Source: Propionivibrio soli (lineage in GTDB: Bacteria > Pseudomonadota > Gammaproteobacteria > Burkholderiales > Rhodocyclaceae). Taken from it: 64,000 bases of DNA. Shown in pieces: positions 23,305-31,362 of the stretch. The stretch spans positions 62,001-126,000 of the forward strand of contig NZ_JANZKY010000008.1 of the NCBI RefSeq assembly GCF_025770765.1. The letters are read 5' to 3'. The notes beneath the pieces were generated by a model, which searched no databases, was not told the DNA's origin, and saw only the letters and a list, made by a program, of their open reading frames with translations. Within the stretch, counting starts at the first letter, position 1; each line of letters begins with the position of its first letter. The translations under genes were made by a program, and so were the position numbers.

Positions 23305-23691
23305 ATGCAAAGACTTTTCAAGATCACCGTCAATGGCAAGGAATACGATGTGGCCGTGCAGGAGCTCACCTCCGGCGCGTCGCTCATGCCGAACTATATC
23401 GGCACGCCTGTCAGCAGCGCGACATCCCAGGTCGCCAGCGCCCCGAAGCCCGCCGCCCCTGCTGTTGCCCAAGCCGGATCGGGCGACCACTGTGCCCAGA
23501 TGGGCGGCGTGGTCGCCGGCATTTTCGTCAAAGAAGGCCAAAGCGTTAACGAAGGGGAGAAAATCCTCGAACTCGAGGCGATGAAAATGAAGGTTCCCGT
23601 CATCGCGACAGCTTCGGGCAAGGTCTCCCGCATTCTGGTCGCCGTGGGGGATGCGGTCACCGCCGGGCAACCGTTGCTGACCATTTCTTGA
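23305..23691 (+). CDS. mmdC: biotin carboxyl carrier subunit of the Na+ decarboxylase
   Basis: A 128-residue biotin carrier. A Pro/Ala-rich hinge (about 37-58) leads to a biotinyl domain with the biotinylation motif EAMKM; Lys94 should be modified by BirA. The swinging arm carries CO2 from the alpha subunit to the membrane beta subunit. It lies between the gamma-like and beta subunit genes, 23 bp after the former, with GGAG before the ATG. Symbol by analogy with Veillonella/Propionigenium methylmalonyl-CoA decarboxylase. Confidence 0.88.
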   Translation: MQRLFKITVNGKEYDVAVQELTSGASLMPNYIGTPVSSATSQVASAPKPAAPAVAQAGSGDHCAQMGGVVAGIFVKEGQSVNEGEKILELEAMKMKVPVIATASGKVSRILVAVGDAVTAGQPLLTIS

Positions 23692-23768
23692 GGTTTCCGC
23701 GGGCTCCACACCAAACCAATTGATCACTTTCGGGAGAGCGTGCTCTCCTCAGACAAGGCTGGAATCGC

Positions 23769-24974
23769 ATGGAAACCCTCAGTTTTCTTGACCTCTTTCA
23801 GGGGATCGCCACCTTGGCGGCCTCTGAACCAAAAATCATGATCGGGCGCATCTTCCTGATGCTTCTCGGTTTCGTCCTGATCTACCTTGGCTCGCGGAAT
23901 GTTCTGGAACCATTGCTGATGATTCCGATGGGCCTCGGCATGTCTTCGATCAACGCCGGCGTGATGTTCCTCGAAGCCGGGAAGATGGGAACGTTGTTTG
24001 TCGATCCGTTGATGTCCGATCCGTCGGACCTCGTCAACATCATGCAGATCAACTGGCTGCAGCCGATTTATACGCTGACATTCAGTAACGGGTTGATCGC
24101 CTGCTTGGTGTTCATGGGTATCGGCGTTCTTCTCGATGTCGGGTACATCATGGCTAGGCCGTTTCAAAGCATGATCATTGCGTTGTTCGCGGAGCTTGGG
24201 ACGATCGTGGTCTTCCCGATCGCGGTCGGGCTTGGACTGACGCCTCAAGAAGCAGCGTCAGTCGCCACGATTGGGGGCGCCGACGGCCCCATGGTGCTCT
24301 TCACCTCGCTGGTTCTCGCGAAGCACCTGTTCGTGCCGATCACCGTCGTCGGGTACCTGTATCTCGGACTCACCTATGGTGGATACCCGTATCTGATCAA
24401 GTGGCTGATCCCCAAGAAGCTCCGCGGCATCAACATGGCGGACGATCGCGGCCCGAACATCAGTCGCTCGCAGAAGCTCGTTTTTTCCGTGGTTGCCTGT
24501 ACGTTGTTATGCCTGCTCTTCCCAGTCGCAGCACCGCTGTTCTTCTCGCTCTTTGTGGGAGTGGCTGTACGCGAAAGCGGCCTCGAGTCGTTTAGCAACC
24601 TCATCGGAGAGACCTTTCTCTACGGCGCCACATTCTTCCTGGGCCTGACGTTGGGCGTACTGTGCGAAGCGAATACGTTGCTCGACCCGACGGTTCTGAA
24701 GCTTCTTTTGCTCGGAATCCTGGCTCTGATAATTTCAGCGCTTGGCGGCATCCTCGGCGGCTACTTGCTGTACTTCGCCACCGGAGGAAAGTTCAACCCG
24801 ATGATCGGTGTCGCGGGAGTCAGCTGCGTTCCGACAACCGCCAAGGTTGTGCAGAAAATCGCCATGGATGCAAATCCATCTGCAATTATTCTTCCTCAGG
24901 CGCTGGGCGCCAATATCAGCGGCGTCATTACGACGGCGATCATCGCGGCAGTCTATGTCGCCGTACTGAAATAA
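23769..24974 (+). CDS. mmdB: sodium-ion-translocating decarboxylase beta subunit
   Basis: Inner-membrane subunit of 401 residues that decarboxylates carboxybiotin and pumps Na+ outward. Many hydrophobic segments are visible. The hallmark GGADGPMVLFTSLVLA carries the conserved Asp used in Na+ and carboxybiotin chemistry in OadB/MmdB/GcdB proteins. The NFNPMIG-like segment near the C-terminus (KFNPMIGVAGVSCVP) is also conserved. OadB and GcdB cannot be told apart from MmdB by sequence alone; I use mmdB because of the alpha subunit type. Confidence 0.88.
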   Translation: METLSFLDLFQGIATLAASEPKIMIGRIFLMLLGFVLIYLGSRNVLEPLLMIPMGLGMSSINAGVMFLEAGKMGTLFVDPLMSDPSDLVNIMQINWLQPIYTLTFSNGLIACLVFMGIGVLLDVGYIMARPFQSMIIALFAELGTIVVFPIAVGLGLTPQEAASVATIGGADGPMVLFTSLVLAKHLFVPITVVGYLYLGLTYGGYPYLIKWLIPKKLRGINMADDRGPNISRSQKLVFSVVACTLLCLLFPVAAPLFFSLFVGVAVRESGLESFSNLIGETFLYGATFFLGLTLGVLCEANTLLDPTVLKLLLLGILALIISALGGILGGYLLYFATGGKFNPMIGVAGVSCVPTTAKVVQKIAMDANPSAIILPQALGANISGVITTAIIAAVYVAVLK

Positions 24975-25031
24975 GGCGCCAACCGGGTCGCAGTAAATAT
25001 CTACGTACGACCTGACAATTAGCCGACCGTG

Positions 25032-25062
25032 CGGGAGTGCAATTGCCACTCCCGTTTTTTTT
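25032..25062 (+). terminator. intrinsic terminator after the Na+ decarboxylase operon
   Basis: Stem CGGGAGTG/CACTCCCG (25032-25039 with 25047-25054), a 7-nt loop, then eight Ts. It cleanly ends the mmd operon and separates it from the unknown gene downstream. Confidence 0.9.
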
Positions 25063-25351
25063 GGCCCGGAAGGACTAGCGATTTCCCGAATCGTTAGTGC
25101 GGTCTGCGGCCGCAAAACCGCGCGAACTTATTCTGCCGGCCACCATCGTAGTCAGTTGCATGGGCGGTGTAATATAACACGTCGCTCCTCCGACTCGAGG
25201 CAAGCAGAAGCACAAGGCACCGACGAAAGACGAATGCCGAGCAAAGGACAAACACCTTCCAAGCAAAATAAGTTTCGATAACCATTCCAGGAAGAACAGC
25301 GCTTTATAGGTGCAGCCCTTCGACTCCTTCATTGGAAAAGGAAGTGACGTT

Positions 25352-26134
25352 ATGGAAACACATCTGTATTTCTCGCTGATCCCGGAAGCACTCATCGCCT
25401 CCAATCTGCCCCCCGAAAAATTCGGACAGTATTACGCGACGGGAAGCGGCTACAAATCCAAAGGCCAGTGCCTCTTTTTCGAGGTCGATCCGAGTTTCCG
25501 GAGCGACTACTTCGAGATCGACACCGCGATATCGAGATGCGTCCCTACGCCGGACGGCACCCCAAAGCATTCCGTTTATGTCGCCGTTTACCGTGTGCTC
25601 GAACATCTGCCAATCAGCGCACTCGGGAAGCTTTATTTGACAACAGCATACGGACATACGCTCGGACTCGATCGTGGCGAGCTTCCTCCGGTGGTCGAAT
25701 CGGGACTCCACCTCTATCAGGATTTGGCACCGGTAAACAGCCTTGTCGTCAGCAACCTGGAGCCGGTCGCTTTCTATGAAAGCGTGACGCTGAAACCGAC
25801 AAAGTTCATCCGCTTTCCCGGCTTATTCTTTGTAGAGCTCGACCTGGGAGAGCTCTCCCGCGATCCGGAAAATGGTCAGGCGAACGATCTACCTTATCCG
25901 TTCATCCATCACTTGCGTGAAGCATTGATGGTACTGAAGCCGCGTACCGGCGATGCGCCGAGCACCAAGGACAGCAAGATGGTGCATCGAGTGCACTCGC
26001 TAGAGTTTCCGTATCGCATGGTCAAGAACGGGTTCTACGTTGGCAACGGCTCGCAGCTCGGTTTCTACCCCATGCCGCCTCACCACGAACTGCGTGAGAA
26101 GAATAACCAATGGTGGCGTTCGGCGAACATCTGA
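25352..26134 (+). CDS. unrecognised protein in the glycolysis/decarboxylase cluster
   Basis: I do not recognise this 260-residue protein. There is no signal peptide, no clear membrane helix, no CxxC or nucleotide-binding loop. It is rich in aromatic residues and Pro/His, for example FPGLFFVELDLGELSRDP, YPFIHHLREALMVLKP and GFYPMPPHHELREKNNQWW. The start is the ATG at 25352 (METHLYFSLIPEALIASNLP), with GGAAG upstream; the frame continues 14 codons further up without a good ribosome site. The codon usage looks like its neighbours, so it is probably a real gene. It is alone between the decarboxylase terminator and pyk, which suggests but does not prove a metabolic role. Confidence 0.8.
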   Translation: METHLYFSLIPEALIASNLPPEKFGQYYATGSGYKSKGQCLFFEVDPSFRSDYFEIDTAISRCVPTPDGTPKHSVYVAVYRVLEHLPISALGKLYLTTAYGHTLGLDRGELPPVVESGLHLYQDLAPVNSLVVSNLEPVAFYESVTLKPTKFIRFPGLFFVELDLGELSRDPENGQANDLPYPFIHHLREALMVLKPRTGDAPSTKDSKMVHRVHSLEFPYRMVKNGFYVGNGSQLGFYPMPPHHELREKNNQWWRSANI

Positions 26135-26291
26135 ACACCGACGCCCCTTTCCCCGGGACCTCGCACGTCGCCGCTACCGAGAGCCCACACTCCGCGTAAG
26201 GACATGCGTGTACGGTAAAATAGTGCGCTCGGCGCGTGCAGCGCCGATCCATGCACATCTGTAACGTATCGCCCCGACCAGAAGGAAGTCC

Positions 26292-27731
26292 ATGACGCGC
26301 CACACCAAGATCGTTGCCACGCTCGGCCCTGCCTCCCGCGACCCTCTCATCCTCGAAACCCTGATTCGTGCGGGTGTCGACGTCGTTCGTCTCAATTTTT
26401 CGCACGGCAAGGCGGAAGACCATATCGCTCTTGCAGGGAGCATAAGGGAAATCGCGGCACGCGTTGGAAAGCCGATTGGCATTCTCGCCGACTTGCAAGG
26501 ACCAAAGATCCGTGTCGGCAAGTTCGCGGATGGCAAGATCACGTTGCAAGCGAATGACCGCTTCATTCTCGATGCCAAATGCGAGTTGGGAAACCAGGAG
26601 CGGGTCGGCCTGGACTATAAGGATCTTCCGGGCGACGTCACTTCAGGGAATATTCTCTTGCTTGATGACGGGCGAATCGTCCTCGAAGTCGAGCGGGTAG
26701 TCGGCCCCGAAATTCATACAGTCGTCCGGCACGGCGGCGATCTCTCGAACAACAAAGGCATCAACCGCCAGGGAGGAGGTTTGTCGGCCCCCGCACTGAC
26801 CGCCAAGGACATGGACGATATCAAGACGGCGGCGCAGATCGGTGCCGACTTTCTCGCGGTGTCGTTCCCCAAGAGCGCATCGGACATGTATATGGCGCGC
26901 CAGTTGATGCTGGCCTGCGGCGGCCACGCGCTGACGATCGCTAAAATTGAGCGCGTCGAAGCAGTGGCCGCTCTGGAAGAAATTCTTGATGCATCCGACG
27001 GCCTGATGGTCGCCCGCGGTGACCTCGCCGTCGAAGTCGGCGACGCGGCGGTGCCCGCGCTGCAGAAGCGCATGATCCGCATGGCGCGCGAAAAGAACAA
27101 GGTTGCGATTACCGCCACGCAAATGATGGAGTCGATGATTCTGTCGCCGACACCGACGCGCGCCGAAGTCTCCGACGTCGCGAATGCGGTGCTCGACGGA
27201 ACCGATGCCGTCATGCTTTCCGCCGAAACGGCGGCGGGGCACTATCCGGTGCAGACGGTGGAATCGATGGCAAGAATCTGTCTGGCCGCCGAAAAATCGA
27301 TACTGATCAAACTCGACCGCGAGTTTCTCGATCGCATTTTTACTCGGATCGACCAATCAATCGCCATGTCCGCGTTGTTCGCCGCCTACCATCTGAATGT
27401 CAAAGCCGTCGCCGCGCTCACGACATCGGGCTCGACCGCGCTCTGGATGAGCCGGCTGAACTGCGGCATCCCGATTTTCGCCCTGACTCCAGAAGCCGAC
27501 ACCCTGACAAAAATGACGTTGTATCGCGAGGTTTTCCCGCTGTTGATGACCACGCAGGATCAGGACCGCGACGTCATGCGCTACGAGGCTGAACAGCGGC
27601 TCATCGAAGCCGGTGTCGTCAAGAAAGGCGACCTCATCGTCCTCACCTATGGCGACCAGATGGGGTTAACCGGAGGTACCAACACATTGACCATCGTCCG
27701 GGTCGGCGATCAGGCCCGGCCCACGCACTGA
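26292..27731 (+). CDS. pyk: pyruvate kinase
   Basis: Converts phosphoenolpyruvate and ADP to pyruvate and ATP. The 479 residues include RHTKIVATLGPAS, VRLNFSHG, the catalytic signature IAKIERVEAVAALEEI and ATQMMESMILSPTPTRAEVSD. The C-terminal domain (from about 350) is the usual allosteric one. A GGTAAAAT element at 26214-26221 lies 71 nt before the start and may be the -10 of its own promoter. AAGGAAG precedes the ATG. Confidence 0.97.
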   Translation: MTRHTKIVATLGPASRDPLILETLIRAGVDVVRLNFSHGKAEDHIALAGSIREIAARVGKPIGILADLQGPKIRVGKFADGKITLQANDRFILDAKCELGNQERVGLDYKDLPGDVTSGNILLLDDGRIVLEVERVVGPEIHTVVRHGGDLSNNKGINRQGGGLSAPALTAKDMDDIKTAAQIGADFLAVSFPKSASDMYMARQLMLACGGHALTIAKIERVEAVAALEEILDASDGLMVARGDLAVEVGDAAVPALQKRMIRMAREKNKVAITATQMMESMILSPTPTRAEVSDVANAVLDGTDAVMLSAETAAGHYPVQTVESMARICLAAEKSILIKLDREFLDRIFTRIDQSIAMSALFAAYHLNVKAVAALTTSGSTALWMSRLNCGIPIFALTPEADTLTKMTLYREVFPLLMTTQDQDRDVMRYEAEQRLIEAGVVKKGDLIVLTYGDQMGLTGGTNTLTIVRVGDQARPTH

Positions 27732-27740
27732 GGGATCCCG

Positions 27741-27803
27741 GCTCGCCGGCTGCCAGCGGCGAGCGTAGGGAAAGCCCCGGCAGAGAGCCGGTTTCTCCGG
27801 CTC
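27741..27803. repeat. two tandem hairpins between pyk and fba
   Basis: GCTCGCCG/CGGCGAGC (27741-27748 with 27757-27764, 8-nt loop) and GAGCCGG/CCGGCTC (27785-27791 with 27797-27803, 5-nt loop). Neither is followed by a T-run. They may act as 3'-end stabilisers or attenuators between the two glycolytic genes. Confidence 0.5.
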
Positions 27804-27837
27804 GCGACCGATTCACTTAACGTAAACGGAGAATGCC

Positions 27838-28902
27838 ATGCCACTCGTATCACTTCGTCAACTTCTCGACCATGCCGCGGAAAACGGCTACGGCCTGCCG
27901 GCCTTTAACGTCAACAACATGGAGCAGGTGTGGGCCATCGTCGACGCGGCCAACCAGCTCGACGCTCCCGTGATCATGCAAGCCTCCGCCGGTGCCCGCA
28001 AATACGCCGGCGAACCCTTCCTGCGCCATCAGATTCTCGCCGCGCTCGAAGCCTATCCGAACATCCCGATCGTCATGCACCAGGACCACGGACAATCGCC
28101 GGCGGTGTGCATGGCTGCAATTCGGTCCGGCTTCACCTCGGTGATGATGGACGGATCGCTGCAGGCCGACGGCAAGTCCGTAGCCTCCTATGAATACAAC
28201 GTCGCCACGACGCAAAAGGTCGTCGAGTTCTCCCACGCGATTGGCGTATCGGTCGAGGCAGAACTTGGCGTGCTCGGTTCGCTGGAAACCATGAAGGGCG
28301 ACAAGGAAGACGGCCACGGCGCCGAAGGCACGATGACGCGTGAGCAACTGCTCACCGACGTCGAGCAGGCCGCCGACTTCGTCAAGAAAACACAGTGTGA
28401 CGCGCTCGCCATCGCCATCGGCACTTCGCATGGTGCCTACAAGTTCTCCAAGAAGCCCACCGGCGACATTCTGGCCATCGACCGCATCAAGGAAATTCAC
28501 GCCCGCATCCCGAACTGCCACCTGGTGATGCACGGCTCGTCGTCGGTGCCGCAAGAACTCCTGGCGGAGATCCGCGAGTTCGGCGGCGACATGAAGGAAA
28601 CCTACGGCGTTCCCGTCGAAGAAATCGTGACCGGCATCAAGCATGGCGTGCGCAAGGTTAACATCGACACCGACATCCGCCTGGCGATGACCGGCGCCAT
28701 CCGTCGCTACTTCGTCGAAAACCCGGGCAAGTTCGACCCGCGCGACTACCTCAAGCCGGCGCGCGAAGCGGCACGCAAAGTCGTCGTGGCCCGCCTCGAA
28801 GCGTTCGGTGCTGCCGGACAGGCGAGCAAGATCAAGCCGATTCCGCTGGACAAGATGGCCGAACGGTACGCCAAGGGCGAATTGAACCAGACCGTACGCT
28901 AA
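27838..28902 (+). CDS. fba: class II fructose-1,6-bisphosphate aldolase
   Basis: Zn-dependent cleavage or synthesis of fructose-1,6-bisphosphate. The 354 residues belong to the longer class II type typical of Calvin-cycle and proteobacterial enzymes. Visible are [13 protein letters not shown], the metal site [21 protein letters not shown] and [12 protein letters not shown]. The ATG follows ACGGAGAA. It closes the gap-pgk-pyk-fba glycolytic set and is followed by a strong terminator. Confidence 0.97.
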   Translation: MPLVSLRQLLDHAAENGYGLPAFNVNNMEQVWAIVDAANQLDAPVIMQASAGARKYAGEPFLRHQILAALEAYPNIPIVMHQDHGQSPAVCMAAIRSGFTSVMMDGSLQADGKSVASYEYNVATTQKVVEFSHAIGVSVEAELGVLGSLETMKGDKEDGHGAEGTMTREQLLTDVEQAADFVKKTQCDALAIAIGTSHGAYKFSKKPTGDILAIDRIKEIHARIPNCHLVMHGSSSVPQELLAEIREFGGDMKETYGVPVEEIVTGIKHGVRKVNIDTDIRLAMTGAIRRYFVENPGKFDPRDYLKPAREAARKVVVARLEAFGAAGQASKIKPIPLDKMAERYAKGELNQTVR

Positions 28903-28928
28903 GCTGGTCTACGCATCGCCTTTACGAC

Positions 28929-28969
28929 CCGCGGCGGCCTGGCAGAGGACGCCGCGGTTTTTCTTTTTT
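28929..28969 (+). terminator. intrinsic terminator after fba
   Basis: Stem CCGCGGCG/CGCCGCGG (28929-28936 with 28950-28957), a 13-nt loop, then TTTTTCTTTTTT. The T-run ends only 8 bases before the next start codon. Confidence 0.9.
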
Positions 28970-28977
28970 GGACTGTC

Positions 28978-30297
28978 ATGGATTCCCGATTCAGCCTCAT
29001 CGACGTGCAGGAGCACCCGCTACGCGACTATTTGAACCAGGAGTTCCACGCCCGCTCGCCGGTCCCCATTTCGAGTCCGGCACTGATTTCACACCTCGCT
29101 TTCCTGCATGACGGTATCCCCACCGTAGACGAGCGCGAAAACGTCATGCGGCTGTGCCAAACGAGTGCATGCCGCTTTGTCGAAAACTCCGCGAAGCACC
29201 TCATGTTCGACGTGGGAAGCTACCAGCTGCGCTGGGTCGCCCATGCCGAGTATTCGAGCTACACCTTCTATCGCCCACTGGTCGCCGGCGAAACGCTGGC
29301 CCTGAACGCAACCGCCATGGATGCTGTATTCCCGGGTTGGCTCTCATCCATTCCCGGAAAGCTGATCGCCGCCACGCACGTCGAATTGCGGTCGGCGCGC
29401 GAGGTTTCGCCGGAGTCTGTCCTGGCCGGGCTCTCTCCAACATCCGAACGTCAGATGGTGGCATCCCGCATCGCCGACGGCGCCGGCTGGGCGTTCACCG
29501 ATTTCATGTTTGACAATGGGTTCTCGCGTTTTCTGCTGCTCGATGAAACCATGCAGGGCCGACAACCGGGCCGCGCCGTGCAACGTCTGATCGAAATCGA
29601 GACCTACCGCATGATGGCGCTGCTCGGCCTGCCGGTCGCCACAGAGGTGGGCGCTTGGCTGAGCAGTGCAGAAAGCCGTCTCGCCGAACTGATGGAACAC
29701 ATCAGCAAGGCGAACTCTCCCGAGGACGAGCGTTCCGTACTGGACGATCTCTCCAAGATCGCGACCGAGGTGGAGCATTCGGTGGCGCGCACGACGTTTC
29801 GCTTTGGCGCCTCCTGCGCCTATCGCGACCTCGTGCTGCAGCGTATCGACGAACTGCGAGAGATACGGGTTCCCGGTTATCCGACGCTCAACGAATTCAT
29901 GCAACGCCGCTTCCTGCCGGCGATGAGCACGTGTGCCGCAATGGCCAGCCGACAGGCCGATTTATCGAGCCGGGTGGCGCGGAACAGCCAGTTGCTGCGC
30001 ACCCGTGTCGATATCGAGCTCGAACGGCAGAACCAGGAGTTGTTGGCGCAGATGAATAATCGCGCGAGGGTACAACTTCGCTTGCAAGAAACGGTCGAAG
30101 GCCTGTCCATCGCTGCAATTACTTACTATGGTTCGCAACTTGTCCAGTACCTGAGCAAAGGTGCTAAGTACCTTTTCCCGGCACTTTCACCTGAGATCGC
30201 GACAGCGGTGTCAATTCCCGTTATTGCCGTCTTCACCTTCTTCGGCATCAAGCGCATGCGCCAATCGCTGGCGGCTGAAGCCGACGGAAAACACTGA
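28978..30297 (+). CDS. DUF3422 family protein
   Basis: A 439-residue protein of the DUF3422 family, recognised by EHPLRDYLNQEFHARSPVPI near the N-terminus. The middle is mainly helical, and a coiled-coil-like stretch lies around 330-370. One or two hydrophobic segments near the C-terminus (ITYYGSQLVQYLSKG region, then AVSIPVIAVFTFFGI) suggest membrane anchoring. Function is unknown. The ATG at 28978 lies 8 bp after the fba terminator T-run, with no Shine-Dalgarno. Translation may start there on a leaderless transcript, or expression depends on read-through. Confidence 0.88.
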   Translation: MDSRFSLIDVQEHPLRDYLNQEFHARSPVPISSPALISHLAFLHDGIPTVDERENVMRLCQTSACRFVENSAKHLMFDVGSYQLRWVAHAEYSSYTFYRPLVAGETLALNATAMDAVFPGWLSSIPGKLIAATHVELRSAREVSPESVLAGLSPTSERQMVASRIADGAGWAFTDFMFDNGFSRFLLLDETMQGRQPGRAVQRLIEIETYRMMALLGLPVATEVGAWLSSAESRLAELMEHISKANSPEDERSVLDDLSKIATEVEHSVARTTFRFGASCAYRDLVLQRIDELREIRVPGYPTLNEFMQRRFLPAMSTCAAMASRQADLSSRVARNSQLLRTRVDIELERQNQELLAQMNNRARVQLRLQETVEGLSIAAITYYGSQLVQYLSKGAKYLFPALSPEIATAVSIPVIAVFTFFGIKRMRQSLAAEADGKH

Positions 30298-30360
30298 AAG
30301 CGCCGAACCGCTGACCTATAATTTCACCCCTCCCCTCCACTTCGTCAATCCGGACACGCT

Positions 30361-31299
30361 ATGACCACAGCCCTTTACGAATCATCCATCAAAAGCCTGC
30401 CGCTGCTCGGCCGCGGCAAGGTGCGAGACATTTACGCCGTCGGCGACGACAAGCTTCTGATCGTCACCAGCGACCGCCTGTCGGCCTTCGACGTCGTCCT
30501 GCCGAACCCGATTCCGGCGAAGGGAATCGTCCTGACCCAACTTGCCAACTTCTGGTTCGACAAGCTGGCTCATATCCTGCCCAATCAACTGACCGGCATC
30601 GACCCTGAAAGCGTCGTCGCCCCTAATGAACGCGATCAGGTACGGGGACGAGGCCTGGTTGTCAAGCGCCTGAAGCCGTTGCCCATCGAAGCCGTCGTGC
30701 GCGGTTACCTGATCGGATCCGGCTGGAAGGACTACCAGCAGACAGGCGCCGTGTGCGGAATCAAGCTGCCAGCCGGCCTCAAGTTGGCGGCCAAGCTCCC
30801 CGTGCCGATTTTCACGCCGGCTACGAAAGCCGAGCAGGGCGAGCACGACGAGAACATTTCCTTCGAACAGGCACAGATCAACTGTGGCGCCGCCCTCTCC
30901 GAAGTCCTCAAGGGCACCGGGAAGAACGGCGCGCAGATCGCCACCGAGGCGCGCAACGCGGCAATTGCGTTGTACTCCACCGCCGCCGACTACGCGCTGA
31001 CGCGCGGCATCATCATCGCGGACACCAAGTTCGAATTCGGTGTTGACACATCGGGTACCCTGCACTTGATCGACGAGGCGCTGACACCGGATTCGTCGCG
31101 CTTCTGGCCGGCGGAATCGTACGTGGTCGGGAACAACCCGCCCTCATACGACAAACAATACGTGCGCGACCATTTGGAAACGCTTGACTGGAACAAAAAG
31201 GCCCCCGGCCCTTCGCTCCCGGCCGACGTCGTCGCGCGCACCAGCGCGAAATACATCGAAGCCTACGAGCAACTTACCGGCCGCAAGCTGGTCGATTGA
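30361..31299 (+). CDS. purC: phosphoribosylaminoimidazole-succinocarboxamide synthase
   Basis: SAICAR synthetase, ATP-dependent ligation of aspartate to CAIR in purine synthesis. The 312 residues are the longer SAICAR synthetase type. Motifs include [36 protein letters not shown] and DTKFEFG. It lies 63 bp after DUF3422 and about 19 kb from purH-purD. A hairpin CGGGCGG/CCGCCCG (31324-31330 with 31337-31343) followed by a weak T-rich stretch lies after the stop. Confidence 0.96.
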   Translation: MTTALYESSIKSLPLLGRGKVRDIYAVGDDKLLIVTSDRLSAFDVVLPNPIPAKGIVLTQLANFWFDKLAHILPNQLTGIDPESVVAPNERDQVRGRGLVVKRLKPLPIEAVVRGYLIGSGWKDYQQTGAVCGIKLPAGLKLAAKLPVPIFTPATKAEQGEHDENISFEQAQINCGAALSEVLKGTGKNGAQIATEARNAAIALYSTAADYALTRGIIIADTKFEFGVDTSGTLHLIDEALTPDSSRFWPAESYVVGNNPPSYDKQYVRDHLETLDWNKKAPGPSLPADVVARTSAKYIEAYEQLTGRKLVD

Positions 31300-31362
31300 T
31301 TTGTAGCCACTGACTTCTGCTCACGGGCGGCTGCGGCCGCCCGCTTTGCTTCCGGACTGACC

